In this document: positions 5,673-12,851 of the stretch, one piece after another
Numbering within the stretch: the first letter of the stretch is position 1
Layout of the letters: every line of letters starts with the position of its first letter
Assembly (NCBI GenBank): GCA_045535235.1
Contig: JAZSLG010000031.1
Location: 1-12,897, forward strand
Reading direction: 5' to 3'
Origin: Stercoripulliclostridium_A sp045535235
GTDB taxonomy: Bacteria; Bacillota; Clostridia; Christensenellales; DTU072
DNA length: 12,897 nucleotides
Made by a program: the position numbers and the translations under genes
Notes under the pieces: generated by a model
Told to the model about the DNA's origin: nothing
The model's database searches: none
What the model saw: only the letters and a program-made list of their open reading frames with translations

Positions 5673-8600
5673 TTATCTCTTTCTTCTCTTTCCGTAATAG
5701 TAAACCGCTTTAGTATCGCCAACGCGTTCTTCAGGACGAGCAGGGTTGGAGGGAGGCGGTGCGTTGCCCTTGGGGATACGTGTAATGCCACGACGTTGAA
5801 GTGCATTCTTGTGGTCGCGGTTGTATGCGCGTAGGAATTTGCGTCTTCTTAATGCAACTAGGAGTATTATTACCACGAATACTACGAACATTGCTATTAC
5901 TGCAAAAGTAATATAGGTTAATAAGGTTGCATCAATTTCAATTCCTGCAACGGAGCCGTAAATCTTGTCGGGTTCCTCTCTAACTACTACGTTTGCGGTG
6001 GTCGCAAGAACGTAGGTATCAAGTTGAGTGGAAGTAAAGTAAACGCTCTTACCATCACGCGCACGCATTACGTCCTTTACGGGAGAAAGCGTACCGTCGG
6101 CGGAAAGTCTATATACTGCAAAGTATACGTATTGAGTATAATCGGTTTCGCCTTCTTCACTAGGAATGGGTAGAGTAATGGTGATTTCACCGGTATCGTA
6201 TTGTGAGCCGTAACCGGTAAGTCCAAGTTTATTGATGGATATAATCTTGCGAGGATTACCTTCGCTTACAGTTTCATACAAAGTCTTTTGAGCGTTTATG
6301 AACAACTCGGTACTTTCGGCATAGTTGACTACCTCAAGCATTACGCCAACGCTTTCACCTACCAAATGATCGCCGTCAATAGAAATGCCGGTATCTTCGT
6401 CTTGGAGGAGATATACTTCGCACTTTCTCTTAAGCTCAATCAACTTGGTATACAAAGTTGACTTGAATACCGCTTTTTGGTCGTTAGATAGCGATTGATA
6501 TGCGTTATATACGCGGATAACTTCTTGGTAATCGCTTTCTTCAACTATATTGGTTGCAGGTAGAGCAACTACTTGTTTTTGTAGGTCTCTTACAACGCTC
6601 ATATATTGGTCGAGATTGTTATATTCAGAAAGAAGCTTTGCGTAGTAGCTTTCGTAAACGCCTTCCTTAATCTTCTCTTGTTGCCACTTGGGATAAACGA
6701 TTAGCGGGTCAGGAGAGATAAAGTAAGCTATGTATTTCTCCATTTCGGGATAATCGCTAATGAGGTCAAAGGTGGTTCTTGCTTCAATCAAAGCTAGGTA
6801 TGCTTGATAGTCGGCAACTTCTTTTTCCAACGTGGCAAGTCTATCCCAAAGTCTGCTTATCAAAGTCTTGAAGTATTGTGCGCGCGATTCGGTTAGGCTA
6901 CCCTTGTTCAATGCATCTTCATAAGAAGCTTCAAACTGAGTTAAAAGTGCAATATGGTCGTCGTTAATTTCAATATTATTAACGGTTAATTCAAATACCG
7001 TCATGTAGAATTTTAACTCTGCCTTATTTCCGGCAAGGTCTTCTACAACGATGTGTACGTAACCACCGGTCTTTCCATCGGGTCCTTTGTTGGAGTTATC
7101 AACGGTATGGGTTGCGATAATATGTCCGTTAGAAAGCGGGAATCCGTTATACATTGCACTCTTTAGATAAGCCTCGGTATAGGTGATTTCTTGGTCAATG
7201 TAATAATGATAAGGATTGTTGGGGTCTTTGTCGTTATTAACAATGGGACCTGCATGAATGATGGGAGCTTGATTATCGATATTAACGTAAAACTCCTTAC
7301 TTACTACCAATCCTGAGCCGGAGGTTGCAGTAACGTATACTACGGAAATCTCCTTAACCTCTATGGGTGAGCCGTCGTTCCAATTCTTAACGGGATCTTG
7401 AGTGCTGGAAACGGTATATTCTACGCCCGATACAGGTACGTAATCAACCACTCTGGAAATCTTTACCATCTCTGCACTAACCCACTCTGCGGAGGAAATT
7501 ATCTTGTCCGTAGATTTGCCACCTTTATAAACTTCTCCCACTAGCTTGAAGTCGGGAGCTACCTTATCAATCTTGATAGTTAAGCGTTTCTCGTAAGTTT
7601 TCAAACTTGCACGTGCTTGCGCTCTAATAATCAAGTTAAGTACGCCGTTGCCGTCGTAACCAATTATTTCATCGGTGGTGATATAGGCGCCTGCCATTTT
7701 TTCAAAGTTGTTGGTTCCATCAACTTTGTAGGTATACTCTACGCCACCGGGGTTGTAGGCTACGGGAGTTATTTGGATATGAATGGTCTCGCTAAAATAC
7801 TTTAACAATTCGTCTTCACTAACAGGAGAAGATGCAGTACTCAAATCTACCTTAAACTCGGGAGATTCGTTATCTATTCTTATAATTACACTATCATCGA
7901 TAATGCACTCCGAACCGGACAAGTTAGTAATCTTAAACCTTGCCGTCTTCTTCAAGTTACCTACTATTACGAATTCTTCTTCAATCTCGCTACCGTCGGT
8001 AGGAGGTGCCACGAAAGCTACGGACCAGTAAGTAGTACCGTTAACGCTAATGGACTTATCTTCTACTTTTTCCCAATCGCTACCATCAAGCGAGTACCAA
8101 ATATAAACTGCAGATTGAGAGGTAATCTTAAATTGAATTTCCGCCCTATCTTGGGTCCAGTTATATTCGTAAACGCCCTCTTGTGAGCCAATAGTTCCAC
8201 CTTGGAGAATTGCCGTGGGAGCGCTGGTTTCTACCATAACGTGAATCTTGTACGGGCTACTCGTGCGCATTCCGTTTTCGGCAACGAGCCAGTAATAACC
8301 TTGCGTCCCGGATAGGAAAGTGACGTCACCGGTTAGTTTAGTCCAAACGCTAGAGTCGTAAAGTTGTTCTACCTTGCTTTCTCCATTCTTTATGGACTCT
8401 GAAGGACCGATAGCTCTATAATAATAGGTTATGGGTGCTTTTTGGAGGAAGATGGGAGAGGTGCTTGCGCCGGTTTGAACATACTCTACGTTTTGGTTGG
8501 AGTAAATGGTATACATTCTATTTACTTCATCGTAAACGTTTTCACCTGCTTTTTGTCTAACCGCGTACAAGGGGTTAGGGGTAGAGGTATCCATATTAAC

Positions 8601-11594
8601 TTCGTATTGCTTGGTGGGGCTTGCGTGACCTGCAGAGTTAAGCGCTCTAAAGTAAATGATGCCACTATAACTGGAGAAGGTGTTGTCCTCGTCCATGCTA
8701 CGCAAATCGTCTACACCGGGAACTTTTTGTTCGACGCCTTCAAATTCAAAATCAACTTTGTTGTTTGCCAAACCGGGAATGGTAATCCATTCATTGCTTC
8801 CTTCCAATCTGTATTGATATTCTTTAACGTTAACGCCCTCGGTTAGTAGGCTCAAGCTGAATTGGGGAGCAGTAACCGTCCATTGTGTTTCCGTGCCGAG
8901 AATACTGTAATTTACGTCAATAGCAAAGTCACGAATGTCGTATTTAACGCTAAAATACTTAAGCGCGGTTTGGCTTACGTGGCCATTGGTATCAACCGCC
9001 ATGCTAGTTAAGAAGAAGGAATATTTTTTATATCCATTACCGCCCTCTTCGGGAAGCTTAATGATGAATGCAAAGGGGTCTTCGCCTTCTCCCGGAACGT
9101 ACAAGGTGTATCTAGATAACTCTATCGTAGGCTCGTCGCCCTCAAATTCCGCATAATAGAAATTAAAGTGAGGCTTTAAGGTTTTACCATCGGGTAGATA
9201 ATTATGGTTGGTTACAAAGCTTACTTTAATATCGTTTGCAATTTCCAAACTGGGGTCGGTTACGTCAACGTTATCTTCGATAACCTTACCGGTTTCGTCT
9301 ATAGTGGAAACTATAATATCTTGGAAATCTATCGTTCTAGTATCAACGTTAACTTGACAAGAGATTTTTTCCCTACGTCCCGAACCACTTACCAAATCAA
9401 ATTCGTATAATCCGCCAACGGATACTACTTTGGTAAACGCGCCGTTTCTCGCTTCCATAGGAACGTTTGAAAGTAATCCGTCTATGTAAGGATAACATCT
9501 TACTCCCGAAATTAAGGACGCGGGATTAATGGTAATAAGAACTTCACCCGCAGACCAAGAATCGTCACTTGCTAACTCGATAGTAGTACCGTTAACGTGA
9601 CGAGTGATGCTTGCAGTAGGATTAGTTAAATCAAGCTTTAGTTGAGTGGTGCGGAAGAAAGTTTCCTCTAGTATCGTACCGTCGGAAGCATAAACACAAC
9701 CACCCTTGTTTTGTGCTTTGTCGTAAATTTCAAAGGTATAGCTACTGTTGTTAAGGTTGGTGTCAACGTAAACCTTGTACATTACTTTACCTGCAAGCAA
9801 CTCTTCTACAGTAACGTCGTCAACCAACTCGTCCTTTAGTGCCTCTTCAGCCTCGGGTCCGGTTACTACTGTTGCTCCAAGAACTTTGATAGTATCGGGA
9901 GCTCCGGTTACCATACCACGAATTTCGTATTCATTATCTACACCCAAAATGCTAGGAAGTGTAAAATATACGGCAACTTGCTCTTTTAACCAACCATCTG
10001 CCCAAGCAGAAGTGTTGGGAGCAACTTCCGGAACTATCATTTTTACTTCGTAATTACTATCCAAAACAGAAACGGTAAAGGTGCTTTCGTCTTTCTCTCC
10101 CGTAGCAGAGGTTACTTTAAAGTAATAGGTCTTATTTATTACCTTTTCGTTTGCCGTATTGCTATCGGTAAGTTGATAGTTGTTGCTAGTACTGTTTAAC
10201 TCTTGATAATTTTCCCCATCAAAACTATACCAATAGGTAATGGTATTTCCTTGTTGTTGAACGCTATCATTGGTCAAAACAAAGGTTATTTCGTCTTTTG
10301 CATACCCAACGCGATAGTCGCCGGGCGCAGTACCCATACTACGAATTTCCGCGCCATATTTATCGGTAGCGCTCACTTTTAGCGAGGGACGAACCTTGTC
10401 TATACGCGCCGTTTTTTGAGGAATTTCATACTCTACGCCAGATCCTGATACTGCGTAAAATTTAACGTTAGTTATACCCTCGTTAGAAACGGTATAGGAA
10501 TATTGCTCGCCTACACGTTGAATTTCGTAAGTTTCGGTTTGTCCACCGGATACGTATACGTCGCAGAAATATCTAGCACCGGAAGCCACGGTTACGTTGT
10601 TTACAACGTAAGTAACGTCGCCTTTTGCCCAAGAACCTTCGGCATACAATACCCCTGCAACGTAGCCGTCAACTGAAAATTGAGGTTCTTGACCATCGTA
10701 ATAAAGTTTTAATTCTTTGTCGTAATTAACGCGAATATTAGGTGTTGCAAATGAGGTTGAGTATACCGTGATTTCTCCATTAAAAGAGGTTATACCGCTT
10801 TCGGGGTCGGGAATAATTGCTTGTCCGTAATACTTGGAAGTCGCACTACCTTCTTCGGTAACGGCCATTTTTTTGAACATAACAGGCTCGGAAGTCTCTC
10901 CCTTTGCGTTGGTCAATTGATAATAGAAATTAGTGTTATCAAATTCGCCCTCGTTGTTGGTCACCGTTAAGGTAATGGGTGAGGAAGTCCATTTAGGATT
11001 AGTAAGGTCGTAAACAGTTTCCCCTACCTTTGCAGATAAACTATCTATCTTGTAAATATCGTCACTAGCGTTATTATCAAGACGTAAGTCCACGCGGATA
11101 TCGCTATAGTAAACTTCCGTTTGCTCTTGATTACCACTACGGAAGAATACGTACTTTTTGTAAATACCACCGTTAGCGTTTGCTTCGTCACGAGCCAAAA
11201 CGTCGGTTTGAATCTTACCAACGCCCTCTCCTTGCGCAGATATTTCGTAAGCGGAAACCAGAGTCCATACATCGACCTCGTCAATGTTGTCGATATCTGC
11301 TACTCCATACCAAAAACGTTTGTCCTCAACGTTGGACTTACTATTAAAGGTCAAGGTAAAAACGGGATATTGGTCAAGGTTCTTAACGCGCAAGAAAGTT
11401 CCTTGCGTATAGTTGCCCATATTGACGTCAAATCCGTACTCGGCCTCTAAATCGATAGCAACGTCGCCGTCTTCTGCGAGAGCAGGTAGGTTTACCGCTT
11501 GCACGATAGCAAAGCTAAAAGCAAATAAAACTAGCAGTAAAACCAATGATAACTTGATAATTGCGTGTTTTTTAGAGAAAATGGTCTTTTCCAT
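5673..11594 (-). CDS. Giant secreted, membrane-anchored protein with Ig-like repeats
   Basis: A 1,973-residue cell-surface protein. Residues 1-40 are a signal peptide (KKHAIIK, hydrophobic core, then PALA before EDGD). Residues about 200-1535 are a chain of divergent Ig-like modules. Each has a Y-x-Y-x-x-D-G-x-x-W type strand (YWYSFDG, YQYRLEGSNEW, YIWYSLDGSDW, YTYKVDG), and many end at an I-D-x-x-x-P boundary (near 400, 657, 1004, 1124, 1243, 1345 and 1441). Residues 1545-1730 are a helical region with a YQSLSNDQKAV motif like FIVAR or stalk modules. Residues 1735-1870 form a beta domain with a VY-x-L-x-x-D-G pattern and a YFTSTQLDTYVL end. A membrane helix at 1890-1915 and a 58-residue basic, proline-containing tail ending GKRRKR follow. 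There is no LPXTG motif. It is likely an adhesin or structural surface protein; function not shown. Of two adjacent ATGs, the second (11592-11594) is chosen because it sits 5 nt from the binding site. Confidence 0.85.
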   Translation of the reverse strand: MEKTIFSKKHAIIKLSLVLLLVLFAFSFAIVQAVNLPALAEDGDVAIDLEAEYGFDVNMGNYTQGTFLRVKNLDQYPVFTLTFNSKSNVEDKRFWYGVADIDNIDEVDVWTLVSAYEISAQGEGVGKIQTDVLARDEANANGGIYKKYVFFRSGNQEQTEVYYSDIRVDLRLDNNASDDIYKIDSLSAKVGETVYDLTNPKWTSSPITLTVTNNEGEFDNTNFYYQLTNAKGETSEPVMFKKMAVTEEGSATSKYYGQAIIPDPESGITSFNGEITVYSTSFATPNIRVNYDKELKLYYDGQEPQFSVDGYVAGVLYAEGSWAKGDVTYVVNNVTVASGARYFCDVYVSGGQTETYEIQRVGEQYSYTVSNEGITNVKFYAVSGSGVEYEIPQKTARIDKVRPSLKVSATDKYGAEIRSMGTAPGDYRVGYAKDEITFVLTNDSVQQQGNTITYWYSFDGENYQELNSTSNNYQLTDSNTANEKVINKTYYFKVTSATGEKDESTFTVSVLDSNYEVKMIVPEVAPNTSAWADGWLKEQVAVYFTLPSILGVDNEYEIRGMVTGAPDTIKVLGATVVTGPEAEEALKDELVDDVTVEELLAGKVMYKVYVDTNLNNSSYTFEIYDKAQNKGGCVYASDGTILEETFFRTTQLKLDLTNPTASITRHVNGTTIELASDDSWSAGEVLITINPASLISGVRCYPYIDGLLSNVPMEARNGAFTKVVSVGGLYEFDLVSGSGRREKISCQVNVDTRTIDFQDIIVSTIDETGKVIEDNVDVTDPSLEIANDIKVSFVTNHNYLPDGKTLKPHFNFYYAEFEGDEPTIELSRYTLYVPGEGEDPFAFIIKLPEEGGNGYKKYSFFLTSMAVDTNGHVSQTALKYFSVKYDIRDFAIDVNYSILGTETQWTVTAPQFSLSLLTEGVNVKEYQYRLEGSNEWITIPGLANNKVDFEFEGVEQKVPGVDDLRSMDEDNTFSSYSGIIYFRALNSAGHASPTKQYEVNMDTSTPNPLYAVRQKAGENVYDEVNRMYTIYSNQNVEYVQTGASTSPIFLQKAPITYYYRAIGPSESIKNGESKVEQLYDSSVWTKLTGDVTFLSGTQGYYWLVAENGMRTSSPYKIHVMVETSAPTAILQGGTIGSQEGVYEYNWTQDRAEIQFKITSQSAVYIWYSLDGSDWEKVEDKSISVNGTTYWSVAFVAPPTDGSEIEEEFVIVGNLKKTARFKITNLSGSECIIDDSVIIRIDNESPEFKVDLSTASSPVSEDELLKYFSETIHIQITPVAYNPGGVEYTYKVDGTNNFEKMAGAYITTDEIIGYDGNGVLNLIIRAQARASLKTYEKRLTIKIDKVAPDFKLVGEVYKGGKSTDKIISSAEWVSAEMVKISRVVDYVPVSGVEYTVSSTQDPVKNWNDGSPIEVKEISVVYVTATSGSGLVVSKEFYVNIDNQAPIIHAGPIVNNDKDPNNPYHYYIDQEITYTEAYLKSAMYNGFPLSNGHIIATHTVDNSNKGPDGKTGGYVHIVVEDLAGNKAELKFYMTVFELTVNNIEINDDHIALLTQFEASYEDALNKGSLTESRAQYFKTLISRLWDRLATLEKEVADYQAYLALIEARTTFDLISDYPEMEKYIAYFISPDPLIVYPKWQQEKIKEGVYESYYAKLLSEYNNLDQYMSVVRDLQKQVVALPATNIVEESDYQEVIRVYNAYQSLSNDQKAVFKSTLYTKLIELKRKCEVYLLQDEDTGISIDGDHLVGESVGVMLEVVNYAESTELFINAQKTLYETVSEGNPRKIISINKLGLTGYGSQYDTGEITITLPIPSEEGETDYTQYVYFAVYRLSADGTLSPVKDVMRARDGKSVYFTSTQLDTYVLATTANVVVREEPDKIYGSVAGIEIDATLLTYITFAVIAMFVVFVVIILLVALRRRKFLRAYNRDHKNALQRRGITRIPKGNAPPPSNPARPEERVGDTKAVYYYGKRRKR

Positions 11595-11599
11595 CATAA

Positions 11600-11605
11600 C
11601 CTCTC
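11600..11605 (-). promoter_or_regulatory. Ribosome binding site deciding the surface-protein start
   Basis: GAGAGG on the minus strand lies 5 nt before the second of two consecutive ATG codons and only 2 nt before the first (11595-11597). Four other genes in the window use a 5-nt gap and none uses 2, so the second ATG is preferred. The choice changes the protein by one methionine. Confidence 0.6.
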
Positions 11606-11615
11606 AATTTTTCAC

Positions 11616-11621
11616 AGTATA
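11616..11621 (-). promoter_or_regulatory. Possible -10 box of the surface-protein operon
   Basis: TATACT on the minus strand would start transcription about 15 nt before the ATG. No convincing -35 box lies 16-18 nt upstream; that stretch is AT-only (TTATATAATAT). A second TATAAT (11639-11644) lacks a -35 box as well, because CGCG-rich DNA occupies that place. The operon must have a promoter here, but its exact position is uncertain. Confidence 0.3.
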
Positions 11622-11645
11622 CGCATTGATAATAGCATATTATAT

Positions 11646-11760
11646 AATAAAATCGCAAGCGCGCGCGCAAAGTTTTACTTTAATTATACGCGCTAGGTGA
11701 CGCGCGCATACGCGTTTAGCGCGTAACCGCACGTGCGTAGTGCGGTCGTGCGCTAGAATA
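11646..11760. other. CGCG-rich alternating purine-pyrimidine block with hairpins
   Basis: This noncoding block contrasts sharply with its AT-rich flanks. It contains a GCGCGCGCGC run (11659-11668), a perfectly alternating 16-nt stretch ACGCGCGCATACGCGT (11700-11715), the CCGCAC/GTGCGG hairpin (11727-11745, 7-nt loop), and GCGCTA/TAGCGC arms (11690-11695, 11717-11722), with GCGCTA again at 11750-11755. Such tracts can adopt left-handed DNA or bind proteins; no role is shown. It separates the divergent surface-protein operon and zinc-ribbon gene. Confidence 0.6.
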
Positions 11761-11873
11761 AATGTGGATATTTTTATACAAGATACTAAGGATTTTTTTA
11801 TTTTCTTGCGTAAAAGTTTATCAGCTCAAACTTCCTTTGCCCCACTCAAAGGGCTTTTGTGAAGTGAGAAAGC

Positions 11874-11911
11874 AAAAAAAAATTAAAAAATGCAAAAAAA
11901 TTTCAAAAAAA
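11874..11911 (+). promoter_or_regulatory. Phased A-tracts upstream of the zinc-ribbon promoter
   Basis: Four runs of 9, 6, 7 and 7 adenines (11874-11882, 11885-11890, 11894-11900, 11905-11911) have centres about 9.5-11 bp apart, roughly one helical turn. They end 3 nt before the -35 box. Helically phased A-tracts bend DNA, and A-rich sequence here acts as an UP element for the polymerase alpha subunit, so high transcription of the next gene is expected. Confidence 0.6.
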
Positions 11912-11914
11912 GGG

Positions 11915-11943
11915 TTTACAAATATAGCGGTTGTAAATATAAT
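11915..11943 (+). promoter_or_regulatory. Strong promoter of the zinc-ribbon gene with embedded dyad
   Basis: TTTACA (11915-11920) and TATAAT (11938-11943) are separated by 17 nt; initiation near 11950 gives a leader of about 38 nt. The -35 box is part of a perfect inverted repeat, TTTACAA (11915-11921) with TTGTAAA (11931-11937), ending exactly at the -10 box. Two more TTACAA half-sites follow in the leader (11951-11956 and 11966-11971). This spacing suggests a repressor operator overlapping the promoter. Confidence 0.75.
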
Positions 11944-11975
11944 GTATCCGTTACAAGAAGAAACCTTACAAATTG

Positions 11976-11982
11976 AAAGGAG
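11976..11982 (+). promoter_or_regulatory. Ribosome binding site deciding the zinc-ribbon start
   Basis: AAAGGAG lies 5 nt before the ATG at 11988. An in-frame TTG at 11973 would add five residues but overlaps this site's upstream edge, so the ATG is used. Confidence 0.85.
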
Positions 11983-11987
11983 TTAAC

Positions 11988-12455
11988 ATGGCAAAATTTA
12001 AGAAGTGTCCCCGTTGCGACCTCAACTATATTCCCATTGAAGAAGAATACTGTGCTATCTGCAAAGAAGAGCTAAAAGGCATTGTTAGAACCGACTCCGA
12101 CGACGAAGTCGATATCGAAGAAGGACTTTGCCCCCGTTGTCGTGAAAACTATCTTAACGAAGGCGAAAAATACTGCGAACAATGCCAAAGAGAAATCGAA
12201 GAGGAAAAAGAAAAAACTTCTCGCGACGATTATTGGGAGGAAGAAGATAAGGTCGACGATATTCTTGACGACGACATGATTATCGACGACGACGAGTTCG
12301 TAAGCTTTGGTTCACTCGAAGACGACGAAGACTTTGATGACGAGGAAGAAGAAAGCGTGGATTACTTTGAAGATGACTTTGAACACGTATCTCCCGACGA
12401 TTACGACGAAGACGAAGACGAAGAGGAAGACGAAGAAGACAACGAAGATTACTAA
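11988..12455 (+). CDS. Small protein with two zinc ribbons and a highly acidic C-terminal tail
   Basis: A 155-residue cytoplasmic protein of unknown function. Two four-cysteine sites have identical spacing: C7-x2-C10, 11 residues, C22-x2-C25, and C48-x2-C51, 11 residues, C63-x2-C66. Both begin CPRC, so they probably arose by duplication and each should bind one zinc ion. From residue 80 to the end the protein is dominated by aspartate and glutamate and is likely disordered. Only the Zn region has lysines, so charge is strongly segregated. An acidic tail with a nucleic-acid-type zinc module suggests a partner of RNA polymerase, ribosome or DNA; the RNA polymerase delta subunit also has an acidic tail but no zinc ribbons. 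That is inference. It is monocistronic, with a strong promoter, A-tracts and its own terminator, so it is probably abundant. Confidence 0.85.
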   Translation: MAKFKKCPRCDLNYIPIEEEYCAICKEELKGIVRTDSDDEVDIEEGLCPRCRENYLNEGEKYCEQCQREIEEEKEKTSRDDYWEEEDKVDDILDDDMIIDDDEFVSFGSLEDDEDFDDEEEESVDYFEDDFEHVSPDDYDEDEDEEEDEEDNEDY

Positions 12456-12460
12456 AAATA

Positions 12461-12487
12461 AAAGCCTTGCTTAATGCAAGGTTTTTT
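12461..12487 (+). terminator. Intrinsic terminator of the zinc-ribbon gene
   Basis: CCTTGC (12465-12470) and GCAAGG (12476-12481) form a 6-bp stem with a 5-nt loop, followed directly by six T (12482-12487). The A-run before the stem can extend pairing with the T-run. It begins 6 nt after the stop codon. Confidence 0.88.
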
Positions 12488-12785
12488 AATACTCTAATGG
12501 CGCACAATGTAATGCGGAACGGTGTGCGTAGCGCGGAACAACGCTACGCGAATGCAGAATGCACTAGTTTGCAAAGCAAACCTGATGAGTAAAACGCGCA
12601 ATAAGTTTTACTACAAGACTTTGTGATAGCCACTTAGTTTGGTTACTAACTACAAAAACTGCGAATTGTTTGCAGAATTCAGAATTGCTTCACTCCGTTA
12701 CACTTCGCTCACAAGGAAAAGGTTTAATTTGTTCTCACCGTTGACTAGCCTCTTAAAAACGCGTTAGTTTAGATGAAGAACGAGG
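12488..12785. other. Noncoding stretch with several short hairpins
   Basis: I see no gene in these 298 bases. There are three perfect inverted repeats: GCGTAGCG/CGCTACGC (12526-12533, 12542-12549, 8-nt loop), GTTTGC/GCAAAC (12567-12572, 12576-12581, 3-nt loop) and AGTAAAAC/GTTTTACT (12588-12595, 12605-12612, 9-nt loop). CGCACA (12501-12506) can also pair with TGTGCG (12523-12528), which excludes the first hairpin. Short direct repeats are present too: GCGGAAC twice (12514, 12533) and GAATGCA in tandem (12550-12563). I recognise no known RNA family, promoter or tRNA here. Confidence 0.5.
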
Positions 12786-12851
12786 CAAAACAAAAGAGCC
12801 TACCGACGGGACTTTACTACTCGTAAACGACCGAGGGAGGCTCTTGTTTTG
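12786..12851 (+). repeat. Solitary fourth copy of the G-A-mismatch hairpin
   Basis: A 66-nt hairpin with the same apical core as the array at 3141-3589: loop TACTC (12818-12822), TTTAC/GTAAA, tandem G-A mismatches (12810-12811 with 12829-12830), GG/CC, a single bulged pyrimidine (C12807), tandem G-A mismatches (12805-12806 with 12833-12834), CC/GG. The outer stem is unrelated in sequence but still pairs: CAAAACAAAAGAGCCT with AGGCTCTTGTTTTG, with a 2-nt AA bulge. One A-G mismatch (12802, 12837) replaces the third mismatch pair of the array copies. About 46 nt remain to the window edge, with nothing recognised. Confidence 0.75.

Noticed and set aside
5673..5850. Sortase LPXTG anchor at the C-terminus of the surface protein
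   Set aside because: No LPXTG-like motif precedes the membrane helix, and the tail after it is far longer than in sortase substrates.
11763..11771. DnaA-box-like TGTGGATAT near AT-rich DNA, suggesting an origin
   Set aside because: Only one near-match, with no cluster and no dnaA, dnaN or other origin-linked gene.
11762..11986. 74-codon open frame before the zinc-ribbon gene
   Set aside because: It covers the A-tracts and promoter, its lysine runs are just the A-tracts, and it lacks a binding site.
12280..12507. 75-codon arginine- and leucine-rich frame antisense to the acidic tail
   Set aside because: The composition is the direct complement of the GAC/GAA-rich tail, and it has no binding site.
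12786..12851. Ordinary intrinsic terminator
   Set aside because: It has no T-run after the 3' arm, and the 30-odd-nt structured cap shared with other copies is not explained by a terminator.
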